Shown: piece after piece, positions 1 to 20,937 of the stretch
Layout of the letters: each line of letters begins with the position of its first letter
Position numbering within the stretch: position 1 is the stretch's first letter
NCBI GenBank assembly: GCA_948470475.1
Contig: OX419339.1
Location: 3,332,969 to 3,396,968, forward strand
Source: Galaxea fascicularis
Taxonomy: Eukaryota; Cnidaria; Anthozoa; Scleractinia; Euphylliidae
Reading direction: 5' to 3'
DNA: 64,000 nt
Notes under the pieces: generated by a model
Database searches by the model: none
What the model was told of the DNA's origin: nothing
The model's input: the letters and a program-made list of their open reading frames with translations, nothing else
Program-made: the position numbers and the translations under genes

Positions 1-39
1 ATCCAAGAAGACTAGAAAGTCAAACCATTTGTAGATGTC

Positions 40-73
<34 letters not shown>

Positions 74-168
74 TTAAAGACCCTGAGTGTTGGTCCAGCT
101 GGGGTTTGAACCTGTGACCTCATCAATTAGCAGAATGTATTGCTCCATTCACATTAATATCTTCTTAC

Positions 169-3100
169 AAATAGCAGTACTAAATCTACAGACAGGAAAT
201 CATAGCATGTAGATACATGTACTGACCCATCATTTTGAAGTTGAAGTTGAAGTTGAAGTTCCACATCATTTGTTTCCTCAGCATCTATGACTGGCACAAT
301 TTCAACCTTGTACCAAAACAAATACTCTAATCATAAACAATTCAAACAGTAATAAGTTAAAAAACTAAAAACAATATTAAATACTCCACTACATAACTAT
401 TTTTAATTATAGTACTTGCATAATTTATTGTAATTTAACTACATGTACATAGAGCACAGTTTAAGTTATCAGGAGTTTGAAATAAAGGATGTTAAAAAAA
501 GACAATTTAACTTTTATCACCATTTCACATGGCTAATTTATTGGTCACTTTTTTCTTAAATCCCACACAAGCGTGCTCAGTACAGCTTACTTTGTAACAC
601 TCTTCAGGAACTTTAGGTGTATATCTGTTTAATGCATCTTTGACAGCTACTCTAACATGATCCCTCTGCAAAACAAAATAACCACAGATCTGATTCTGGT
701 ATATCATTATTAATCAAGATAATGGATTTTAAAGTTTTAAACAAATCATGGGCACTGTTGTTAGTAACTTTCACTAACATTAGCACCCTGGCATGGTTTG
801 TTTAAAACTTTAAAATTAACTTACTTCTTTAATGGCGCTACACAGTGCTTAACACATTATTTCATTATAATAGGACAACCATATACTAGCTTAATTATTC
901 TTGAAAACCTTTTGCAACTTCCTCTTGTAAATTACTAAAAACACTATTTAGACTGATTAAATTTTTTCCTGCTGTATTCCTTTAAACATCCGACAATTTC
1001 TTCTAAAATGTTTTCGTCAGAATGTCTTAATTCAATTTCTGCATCTTGTACAACAAAGATGCTCTGTGTGGAAACTCAGCTGGCAAATAGTTCATTAATT
1101 TTTTACCTGATACTGAGTCATGTGTATTCCCTTCACTGTCCCATCATCCACAATTCCCAGGTATATGGTGCCCCCTTTACCCGTGTTGAGGAACCCATTG
1201 ATGTTTCTTAAATGAAGAAAATAAAAATTAATTCATTTAAATGTTGACATAATAATTGCAGTATTAACTATAATTACGGAGTAGGATTGGTGCAGTGGTG
1301 AGAGCGCTCGCCTTCCACCAATGTGTCCCGGGTTTGATTCTCGGACTCTGCGCCTTAAGTGGGCTGAGTTTGTTGTTTCTCTACTCTGCTCTGAGAGGTT
1401 TTTCTCCGGGTACTCTGGTTTTCCCCTCTATCCAAAAACCAACATTTAATTTGATCTAGTTTGATTTGAGAATTATAAAGAATTTAGAATTCTGAGTTGA
1501 CTTGTTCCCTCGGCCAAGTAAACCGATATAATCAACAATCTGCACCTAAATCTTGGGGATGTCTCTCATCAGCTCTATCTTGTATACATGTAAGCTTACC
1601 AGCCAAATCTTGTGATTATGGATATTTATCAATTATTTTTATTAGCTAATTGATCAACAATTATCAAGTAATACCGAGTGATCGATTAGTATCCGATGAT
1701 TAATTTCTATCGCTTTGTGATGTCCTGAACTACATGTACATGAGCACATGTAACCATGAGCTGCACGTGCCGTGTTCAACCAAACACGCCGCTGTAAATG
1801 TACAGCAGAATGAATTACATTTCCCATCCAAGGTGATTAATTTTAAGGTTACTGCTAACCTTTTCGGTCTCGAATTTTGCAAAATTTTTAAAAGCTACTA
1901 TAAGATAGCTCATTATATTAACTTTGTTCTAAAACAGAAATTATTTGAAAATGTATTTTTCTCGCGGAGTTATTGCAAATTTTGTGTTTTGCATGACTAA
2001 AATGTTAATCCCCCAAGGTGTTATGAGATGTCAATACTCGTCAATACCTTAGACCCTTTGCTGTTGAGTTACGCGTGCCCGACTTCACTTTTCCCATTAT
2101 CAGATCAGTCTGCAATCAGGTATAAATAACCTGTGGCTAATGATGCAGCGCTGAATGCATTTTCCCACAAATTCAAAACTGTTTTGTCACAAATCCTCTT
2201 CAGGGGGCCTTAAGTCGATTTTCATTGGTCGGCGGCATCATAGCAGCATGACCACATTCACACCTGCATTGACAAGGTGTGAAAACGTGTAAAAAATCTT
2301 TTCTGCTCAAAAACTTGAGATTCATTTTTCCAGGACTAGGTCTTCTTCAAATGAATTTATAGGGTATGTAGATTTGTCGGATTTTTATGAAATTTGGCCA
2401 AAATGATCATCTGATATTGGTGCACGAAAGTGTGTCGGGCTTTTCAAAAATTCGAAATATTTTTACTTTGAAGCATCTCTGCGTGTCACGAAATGGAAAA
2501 TTTTCTATTGGTCAATCAATAGGAATATCCTAAAAGCCTGACACACTTTGGTAGCCTATAGAGTGCTGATTGAAATAGTACAGTTTGTTTGGTTGTGCGT
2601 GATAATGCGAAGGAGGGTAATTTAGCAAAGTGAACATGTATGGTTTTGAGTTTGAAGCCTCACACCTGCTAAGAAAGCCATTATAAACTTTAAACGTTCA
2701 TATATTCGGATTTTTCATTTTAATTATTACCTTTTCGGTGATAATTTTATATAGTTTGCTGGAGTTTTACCCAAAATAACGCGCTTACGAAAGATTTCCC
2801 AGAAGGCACCCCAAAAGGTTAGCAATAACCTTAAGATTATGTTTCAAACACTTGTCAGGAAATTGAATACTGTTGTACAACCTGTGTGATCGTCACCAAA
2901 AGACTATTTTCAGTTTTCCTCAAAAAAATATTACCAATTTGTAAGAGAAACATCGGTCATCCAAAGTTAAGCTTTAAATTTCTATTGATTACCCTGAGTA
3001 AAACAACACAGACTATCATGTGAGTGTCAGGACTATACACTTCCCACTGGAATGTAGCCATGTTAGTGGCTTATTTATACAAGTTGATTTAAGATCATGT

Positions 3101-3763
3101 TTTCTTTATCATCACATTCACAACACTTGTCAGGAAATTGAATACAGTTGTACAACCTGTGTGATCACCACCAAGAGACTACTAAGCTTTCCTCAAAAAA
3201 AGATCATCGGCCGTCCAAAGTTAAGCTTTAAATTTCTATTGATTATCCTGAGTAAAACAAACACAGACTATCATGTGAGTGTCAGGTATACACTTCCCAC
3301 TGGAATGTAGCCACGTTAGTGGCTTATTTATACATTAACGTGCTTAAAAGTTGTCTGAAAAATAGTAATTCTGATCGTACACGATCACGTGACAGTCTGA
3401 AATCTCTTGAATGGTAAGTTGATGAATCGAAGCAATGACATCCAAGGAACACATGATTTCCTGCATATTTGACAAACCCACTTTTAAGCCACTTTTAAGC
3501 ATAAGCCATGCAATATCGATTCTAACAAAGCTAATATCCAATTTCCGTTAAAACTCAGGCCCGAGCACGTGGTTATATGCATTACCGTACCGTGACACAG
3601 CTTTCCGGGATCGCCTATCTGTTCCTGGAATATAACACCAAGGCGGTACCTCCTCCGCTGTGATATTCCTGTGGCCTTTAAATTCGTGTGTTGCATCTTC
3701 TTCAAAGGGAACAACAGAGCACAAAACGTAGAACTGTTTCGCTATTTCTGAGAAACGAGTCAT
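169..3763 (-). CDS. Schlafen-like AlbA_2 domain protein, 5' exons (partial)
   Basis: Four minus-strand exons join in phase: 3763-3591 (ATG at 3763), 1206-1107, 665-591, and one starting at 306. The first donor is CG|GTAC; the others are GTAAAA and GTAAGC. The joined protein reads EFKGHRN, then TDRRSRKAVSR, NINGFLNTGKGGTIYLGI, VDDGTVKGIH, RDHVRVAVKDAL and YKVEIVPVIDAEE. This is the AlbA_2 (divergent AAA-4) pattern of Schlafen-like protein 1: an early EFK strand, the FLN-GGT-GI-DDG nucleotide/nucleic-acid-binding core, then a VPVID strand. The end of exon 4 is uncertain (donor at 222 or GTAAGA at 168), and the gene continues beyond the left edge. Exon 4 contains a run of LQ dipeptides coded by a 6-bp repeat at 238-261. 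Family members bind or cleave RNA in vertebrates; the role here is unknown. The large first intron holds a SINE and a tandem duplication. Confidence 0.72.
1275..1500 (+). mobile_element. tRNA-derived SINE
   Basis: The head resembles a Pol III internal promoter: an A-box-like TGGTGCAGTGGTGAGAGC, then a B-box-like GGGTTTGATTCTCGG about 40 bp later. A non-tRNA body follows, containing TTTTTCTCCGGGTACTCTGG. A related copy lies in the opposite orientation at 55505-55720, which shows it is dispersed. It lies in the first intron of the Schlafen-like gene, antisense to it. It is not a functional tRNA gene: no acceptor stem can be folded. Confidence 0.7.
2848..3335. repeat. Tandem direct duplication, two copies of about 240 bp
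   Basis: Positions 2848-3080 and 3120-3335 are near-identical. Both contain ACACTTGTCAGGAAATTGAA, AAGTTAAGCTTTAAATTTCT and TTCCCACTGGAATGTAGCCA in the same order, separated by a short unique segment. The copies differ by small indels. It is intronic in the Schlafen-like gene, and no coding content is recognised. Confidence 0.8.
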
Positions 3764-4250
3764 TATTTTGACCTATGTCAGTCCGCCATGATGGTTTATT
3801 GATGGATTTCTCTGCCCCAGTCTCTCGGTAAGCCTCGCTTTCAGAACAACCCGCTTTTCAAGATTTCCTTCCTTTTCTCGAGCCACCGCCATATTCTCGG
3901 AATCGTTTCTACACTGATTGAAACGGAATTTACGGCTGTTATTTCGACAATTTCCTTTAGGAAAACGTTGCCTGCGTTTTTGTGGGGAATGTAAATTTAG
4001 TTTCAAAGTGTTAAGGTGGCTAGGCTTCTCGAACTTTCGCCGCAAATTATTCAAGAAAAATTGCAGCTCATTTGGAACAACGCCGGTGTGTTTCGCTAAA
4101 AACAACGTTTGCGGCGCTTACATCAAGAGGACGGGACGCAAACCACTGTAAGGTACCACGCGCCTTATCCTTTGGGCACTAAATAGGAACTGGAGCCAAA
4201 GACACTTTGCTTATTTGAAAGCAGCGTGGAATAAAACGCTGGTAAAACCG
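3764..4250. promoter_or_regulatory. Shared 5' region between divergent genes
   Basis: These 487 bp separate the start codon of the minus-strand Schlafen-like gene from the start codon of the plus-strand CK2 alpha gene, so both promoters and 5' UTRs must lie here unless there are unseen upstream exons. It is richer in CG dinucleotides than the surrounding introns. No TATA box is obvious. Open frames on both strands here (3773-4105 minus, 3918-4151 plus) overlap each other and match nothing recognised, so they are not called. Confidence 0.5.
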
Positions 4251-14339
<10,089 letters not shown>

Positions 14340-15642
14340 CAATATGGCTACCGCAACAAATATGTGGGTTTGTGGGCTTAACGTTAATCTTGTTCTACTA
14401 AGAGAAAAAAGTTCCTTCAGTGCTATCAGTTTCCTCGAGGTGAAACGTAATTTGGTTTAACTAGTCTTTGATGTTCTTATCAGGTCTCATCAAGGCATCA
14501 CTTGCAAACTGCTACAGTATTTACCAGCATAGAACAAAACTGAAGCTGTTATTGTTGCTTCCATTTTCTTACTGTACAATAGGGTAAACAATTTTGCTTT
14601 CCCATAACTTTCCTTAAGTTATTGGCAGTACATGTAAATGGGAGCTACAGTTGTGCTTGTTGCTGTAGAAATGTATTGTACAAGCTGTAGTGAAGATTTC
14701 ATTGTTATTTTTACAAACATCTTTTATTAAGTATTTATGATGCTTCCCTAGACTTTGATATATACAGTGTGGGAGACTTTGAAACCAGACTTTCACAACA
14801 AACATCTGTGATCAAATGAGAAGCAACATTTCGTGATGTCGTTTTCCAGTTCAAATGAGCAGGAAAAAAAAACATGTACAAAAAACATGTACATTTAATT
14901 GCATGGACATATATTCTAAAGAATTGTATTCATTTGAACTTGACATTGTAATGATAGGGGTGTGAGGTTGGTCACCACCACTCTGTATCTTTCCAAGCAA
15001 ACGAGAAACCAGCAGATAGAACAATAACTAAAAATAAAACAAAATTCTTAAGTTTACAAGACATGTTTCACATAACTATGTCATCCTCAGTTAAAACATA
15101 AGAATGTTGTTTTATTTTTTCAAGTCACTGTACATGTATCTTTATTTTAAAATGTTCTTGAATTCTCAGACTTGCATTACTACATGTATTTGCTTCAAGC
15201 TAGGTTGTAGTTACCAGTTGAAGCATTTTTGTTCTGTCAGTGTAATTTAAGACTGCTTACATTTCTTTGACCAGCAGGGTGAATAGGCTCCTTTATTTTT
15301 GATCGCCAAATTTTTTTCCAATGGCCTTCCCGATGTTATCACAAGTTTTATCAGCAATGTAAATTATTGTTTTATCAATATTGTCTTGTATTATGAATGG
15401 CTCCAGTTCTGTTATGTACTCTTTATAAAAGTGCACTTTTGCATCTTTCCGTTCTTCCTAACGTAAGTGATGTTGTTTCGGTAGTTGAAAAATTACGTTT
15501 TTTTTTTCCCTTGTTGTTGCAGTATTTAGTAAGGTTTCTATACACATTAACAAGTTGAAAGGGCACACGCGGATTGCAGTGTAAATCCTGAACCTCGTCC
15601 GTTCGAAAAATATGTTCAAAATAAATTCAGTGTGTTAATAAA
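14340..15642 (+). terminator. CK2 alpha 3' UTR with poly(A) signals
   Basis: After the stop codon there is no further open frame. AATAAA occurs at 15620-15625 and 15637-15642, followed by T/G-rich sequence (TTGTGTTTTACCTGTCTGTG), a good cleavage context. The UTR would be about 1.3 kb. Whether earlier sites are used cannot be told. Confidence 0.5.
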
Positions 15643-16016
15643 GTTTACGTAATTGTGTTTTACCTGTCTGTGAAGAGTATGAGGTATTAGAGTGGAATTT
15701 ATAACTAGCGAGCAGGGCCTGCCCCGGAGGTTAGGGTCTTCCTTCCCGTTCATTTTCTTGTTGCGGATTAAATAGAACACCTGATTGCAGGTTCAATATT
15801 GTGTTGATGAAGGGACTGTCCGGGAAGTTAGGGGATGAGGCGGAACATCTACAACCGGAAGACCCAAGGGATACCCCTAAGCCTAACAGTTGGACAACTA
15901 GAGATGGCATGGAAAGGTTGAAGGACGACCTAACTTGGGGTCCACGGAGTTCGGGCTTGAGACTTAGAGTAGAGCTACAGACCGTAAACACAGTGTAGTA
16001 ATAGGCCATTTCTGAA

Positions 16017-16183
16017 TTACCTTGAGCCTCTTTTTCAAAGCGATTCTCGCTGACTATCCTTTCATATGCGAATCAGTTTTCATTCACATGAAAATGAGTT
16101 TAATCTTTGCGTGTGAATGAAAATTGATTTGCATATAAAAGGATGAGCACCAAGACTCGGTTTGAAAAAGAGGCCTTAGGTAA
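16017..16183. mobile_element. Foldback MITE
   Basis: The outer ends TTACCTTGAGCCTCTTTTTC and GAAAAAGAGGCCTTAGGTAA are reverse complements with two or three mismatches. The arms continue inward with TCCTTTCATATGC on one side and GCATATAAAAGGA on the other, and CATTCACATGAAAATG pairs imperfectly with GTGTGAATGAAAATTG. It is a short palindromic non-autonomous element. Confidence 0.75.
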
Positions 16184-17033
16184 TGTTATCCATTCCTTCC
16201 TAAGGTTCCTTCTCTTTTAAAGGACTTGTAAAACAGTTCTAGAATTCTTGTAGAAACAAGGTGATCCTAAAAGTCGCTATTTTTATCAGTGGGGGCTCTA
16301 GCAGAAAATGTAAACTCTTCTAGCCGCTGCGACTGTCTTTTCACTTAGCATGTACTTTGCCAGGCCGGTAGGTGGGTGATTGGTGAGCACAGGGCTGAGG
16401 TTGCAATATTGCCCGTTACAGGGGTCCACAAAGAATAGCGAATGTTTCACTAGGTAGGAACATCTAGAAACTGTAAATAAATGGTAAATGGACGGTGAAC
16501 CAAATAGACAGAGGTGTACGGAGAAATGGCCGGAGAGAAACTATCGTTTTAGTTGGGCTTTCTACTTACGTCCAGAAATGCATGTAACTGGGACCTTTGG
16601 GTACTTCATATTATCTGCTTATTATGAAGGGCCGGAGGTCATTTTATTCCATGGACCTTCGAGCAAGTGTTCGCCACCTCTAGTTCTATGGGAGGTATCC
16701 GCTTACAGGTGGTCATAAATAATAGAGATTCGAAATGGCCAGGTTATACCGCCGCTTGGTGTCTGCTTGCAGGAAGTGTCCACTGATGTACACATGTAGT
16801 TTGGACTGTACTTGTAATACTACTGAGGATCTGAGGATAGTAAGTTTGTCGTCAAAAATAATCAGATCAGTCAAAATTGAAGTCAGTGCGGGATTCGCGA
16901 AATCACTTTACTTTTTACTTTAGAACACCGATCGCTATGTAAAGTAAAAAGGCAACAAAGTTAATACGTTTGCTTTATGCAGATTTCCGCTTGGCTTTAA
17001 GAAAAGCAAGCAAGCGTTCTTCGTCCCTCTCCA

Positions 17034-17212
17034 AAGGCAAGGGCGTAGGTAGGGGGGGGGCACTTGAGGTGTCCGTGACCCTCCACCCCCTTTGTAAGCC
17101 TTTTTTTTAAGCAAACGACCTACAATATTCAGGTGACAATCTGGTGAGTATCCTGTGTTTGACACAGTGTGACCCCCCCCCCCTTTCAAAAATCCTGGCT
17201 ACGCCCATGAAG
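17034..17212. mobile_element. Candidate MITE with GGGCGTAG ends
   Basis: The left end GGGCGTAGGTAGG followed by poly-G and the right end poly-C followed by CCTGGCTACGCCC form a loose inverted repeat. The interior has no coding content. The homopolymers could inflate the similarity. Confidence 0.4.
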
Positions 17213-17962
17213 GTTAAAAAATAAATAAAAAAAGGGAATAAAAGTTTGGGGCGGTATTTTAGCGCAAAAGTCTAATTTTTTCATCGTAAATTTCTAGCTC
17301 CAAAGCATCCTGAACAGACATTCCAGTGAAAAGAACTGTCAAATCCCTGTGTTACTCTGGTTACAAACCGGGATTCCGCGTAACTTCATATCTGACTTTC
17401 AACATCTATTTGGTAAGTACAGCTGCACAGACACACCAACAACTGAAAAAGCAGAATCTAAAATGAAAAAATCGTCAAGTGACAGATGTAGAACACTTTT
17501 AACTTTTAAATATATACGGTGCATAATGCTTCCCAAAGTCGTTAACAAAAACTCACATGATTGAGCGTGCCATATACTTTCAATTGACACTGGCCACTGT
17601 GACCAACCAAATGAAAGCAACTGAGTAGTACTGGCTTGCCACTCGTGCTGTTGATCAGAAGGTGTTTTTCCGTTCGTTGTTGTTTATTGTGATCTAAAAC
17701 GTGGTTGCAACTTTAGCCTCACTGTAAATATCCCGCGTCCTCTTTGCTTGTGATCTTTTTAAAACAACTATGATCGTTACATGACATAAAGCAACCAAAA
17801 TGTTTGATTTGCTAATTGCAACTGAAGACAAAAAAGAAATTTATTTTTACAAGCTGTAAAGCTGTTTACATTTTGATGATCCAGATTCATCAGTCAGATG
17901 AAAACATTTTTATAAAACAGGGGGTAATAACGCTAGCTAGTAAGAGGAGAAACTAAGCAATC

Positions 17963-20937
17963 ATGTTCATTGTTTTTGGACAAGCTCTACTATTTTACAC
18001 CACGGCCGGTAGAATATCACTTACAGGACCATCATTTGGTTGAATTATATCCCTAAACCTTTTCCATCTTGATATTAACATGTACTTTTTTTTTTTACTT
18101 CTAACGTATTCGTTTCTGTCATGTCGTTAGGCATTCTCAACGGCGCCGAAGGTATGGCCTACTTTTTTACCAATCAACTCATACAGACTATTCTGATAGT
18201 AGGAATGCACTAAGAACTTTAATCATGGATATTTGAGGTGTTGGTTCTTTCCCGGAACACCAAACGATTGCATTATCAGTTATGTGCTCTTTCATGGAGT
18301 GAAAAAGGAACTTGGCTCATTTGAAAACTGGACAGACGCCTAAAAAATGTAAATATCTGAAAGCAGCTCCCAAGTAAATTGCTCGTCTCCTTACAGGTAG
18401 CCCAAGCTCATTGAGTGTTTATAATGACAGTAAAACCGTTTCTTTATAGCATCATCCTAATTGGTATGTTAACATAAACCCCCCCCCCCCCAAAAAAAAA
18501 AAAAAGAATAAGTACTACAATAACAAGAAAGCATTACCTTGTATATGTCGCTTTGTATTGGTGTGTATTAGTGCCGGTTATGTATTAGGCCGTTTCAGAG
18601 CGATTACATTGAGTTTCCATTTAGCTGTTGTTTACTCTGTACAAATCGTATACAGGGAAGGACGCTAAATATGCAAGGCAATGCTTTCTTGCGGCATTTA
18701 TTTCGTTTATTATTATTATTATTATTTTATATAACCATACAAATTACGCTGATGCTATAACGAAACGGTTTAACTGTCGTTATAAACCCTCCATGAGGTT
18801 AGGCTACCTGTGGTTCCCCTCGAGGATATATAGGGAATATAGACACTGAGAAGCTGTTGCAACAGAACAAGGCTCAGCAGAATATTTTTAACCAACGTTT
18901 TTAATCAGTTGAGGTCGATTTAGAGTCTTGATGAAAAAATTATATTTCGAGCGATTAGTAGAGCTTTTCAGCCACAAAAAAAAGGTTTTGAGAAATCGTA
19001 ATCAGAGTGGAAGATCACAAATGAAATTTTGTGTTCCCACATCCACGAGATTGACTTTTTTGTTTTAATCTCTTCATGAATTGTTAATGAAGTTGTCATC
19101 ATCAATGTTTTCGTGGGAATCAGTCATTCATGCAATAACACACTAAACAAGATCCATTCAGCAGTTAATGCTAATAGAAAGTTTCTTTCATAGCAACATC
19201 GTGTGGCTTCCGTCCAAACTCCAGGATTATTAGCGGGCATAATGCTCTTCCATATTCATGGCCTTGGATGGTACAGATAAATTACCTCGGGGGACACCAC
19301 TGTGGAGGGGCATTGGTGAGCCCGCAATGGGTTGTTACAGCGGCACATTGCGTAAACCATGCAAAGCGGCCTCAATATTACGAGGATTTCCGGATAACAC
19401 TCGGAGAACACCAACGAAGCACGAAGGAAGGCTACGAGCAGGTGTTTGATGTGGCCAGTATCGTGGTGCATCCAGATTATGATAAACCTTCCGCTATAAA
19501 TAACGATATCGGTGAGGGTGAGGGGAGAACGGGGTGTAAAATTCTACCCATTCTCGTATCCTGTTTTCCTTCTCCCGCACTTTTTCTTTTTCAGGCCCCG
19601 ATAAGTTATTTATCTCCTGCCCCTTTCCGTCTCCTCGGTTTACCTCTCCCACCCGGTATTATACCGGCCTCCGCCCCTATCCGCCTCCTTTACGGGTAAG
19701 TAGCCTGTCATAGGACGGACTAAGAGTAGTTTGCAACTGCAAGCGCAAGTCCTGGACGGGAAGTTTTTGTTCATGGTAACTTTGTGTTTTCTTAATTGGT
19801 AAGGGGAGCGAGTGACAGCGCTCAGTACCGTTATCCAGACGGACATCTTTTAAACCAAACTACTAATATCTCAAAGAATAACTGGCCAATACCTTACAAA
19901 CACTAATAACAATTTGATCGTTGTCTTTTAGCATTGATTCAGCTCAACCGTCCAGCTATTCTGACCAGCCGCGTTAGTCTGGTGTGTCTCCCGGATCAAG
20001 GATACATCATTCCAGATGGAAAGCAATGCTACGCGACCGGTAAATAGGACTTCGAGACTATTTTTTAACTATTATTTTTATTATCTCTATTATCACCTAC
20101 TTTGAAATATCAGGTATGGAACACCAGGATGTAATTTCTTTAATTTTGGGTATGATTTCTGTTATCCTCCTTTCACCATAGTAACGCTTTAGTTTGGCAT
20201 TGCGCCGCATAAACTTTAATTATGTCAGTTAGATTTCCAGTCACTTTTTTGCAAAGAAGAGATACAGTAAGTCCACGAGTTCTTCCTTAGCGATATACTT
20301 AAAAAGGGGATTTGAAGAATTAAGATCTTAATGAAGTATGAAAGTTGAAGCTCTATGTACACTCAGCAATTCAAGGTGTTGTTTAGTCTAAGTTTCATTA
20401 CATCATGGTTAAAAATGAGCGAGTAGAGAATCAGCGTTGTTTGTTTCGAGTAATACCGTTCCTTCCTTCGCCTAATAGAACCCTGCTTAAACGGATGGTG
20501 GTTCCACTACTGTTGCCATGGATGCTATTAGAACCATTAAACGTTTCTTACGGGTTAGCAAACTTACGAACTTGATATTCTGCTCTTTATAATTAGGTTG
20601 GGGATTGACAATTCCTGGAGATTGGGGAAGTCAGGCGGATACCCTTCAACAAGCCATGCACCCTAAAGTTAGCCAAGCAGTGTGCGAGGAAGACAACAAG
20701 GATGTTGGTATCCCTATTACAGACGCCATGTTCTGTACAGGGCATGGTGGTTCCAGCCCTGTGAATACATGCAATACTGATAGTGGTGGACCAATTGTGT
20801 GCAAGGATTCAAGAGGTAGATGGTTCCTGCAGGGCGTGGTCAGTTGGGGAGCAGGGGGCTGTCATCCTGGATATTACGCTGTGAACGCAAGAGTCAGCAA
20901 ATATACCAAGTGGATTTACAGCTATATAAGCAGCTAG
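17963..20937 (+). CDS. Secreted chymotrypsin-fold (S1) serine protease
   Basis: Five exons join in phase: 17963-18008 (signal peptide MFIVFGQALLFYTTA), 18131-18151, 19194-19511, 19932-20039, 20597-20937, giving 277 aa. The zymogen is short: SCGFRPNSR, then IISG at residue 34, with C26 placed to bond the C in LVCLPD. The triad is H74 (TAAHC), D127 (NNDIALIQL) and S227 (TDSGGP). Two pocket residues are odd. Chymotrypsin position 189 is Asn (N221), neither the Asp of trypsin nor the Ser of chymotrypsin. Position 193, normally the oxyanion-hole Gly, is Thr (T225). No extra domains are visible. Exons 1 and 2 are short and rest on splice phase and signal-peptide logic, so the N-terminus is less certain than exons 3-5. 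A digestive or immune protease is possible. AATAAA at 21443 may be its poly(A) signal. Confidence 0.85.

Larger units (their letters stand above)
15660..17962. other. Intergenic between CK2 alpha and the protease
   Basis: No gene recognised. It contains a foldback MITE (16017-16183) and a candidate element at 17034-17212. Frames at 15731-16009 and 16488-16718 have no family resemblance. Confidence 0.5.

Noticed and set aside
85..130. Possible tRNA B box (GGTTTGAACCTGTGACC)
   Set aside because: No A box at the right distance and no acceptor stem. It is at most a trace of a tRNA-derived element.
3773..4105. Opposing frames in the divergent promoter (minus 3773-4105, plus 3918-4151)
   Set aside because: They overlap each other, are basic in composition from CG-rich DNA, and match nothing. 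The proven start codons lie on either side.
16935..17189. Gly/Pro-rich minus frame
   Set aside because: It is made by poly-G and poly-C tracts of a candidate MITE.
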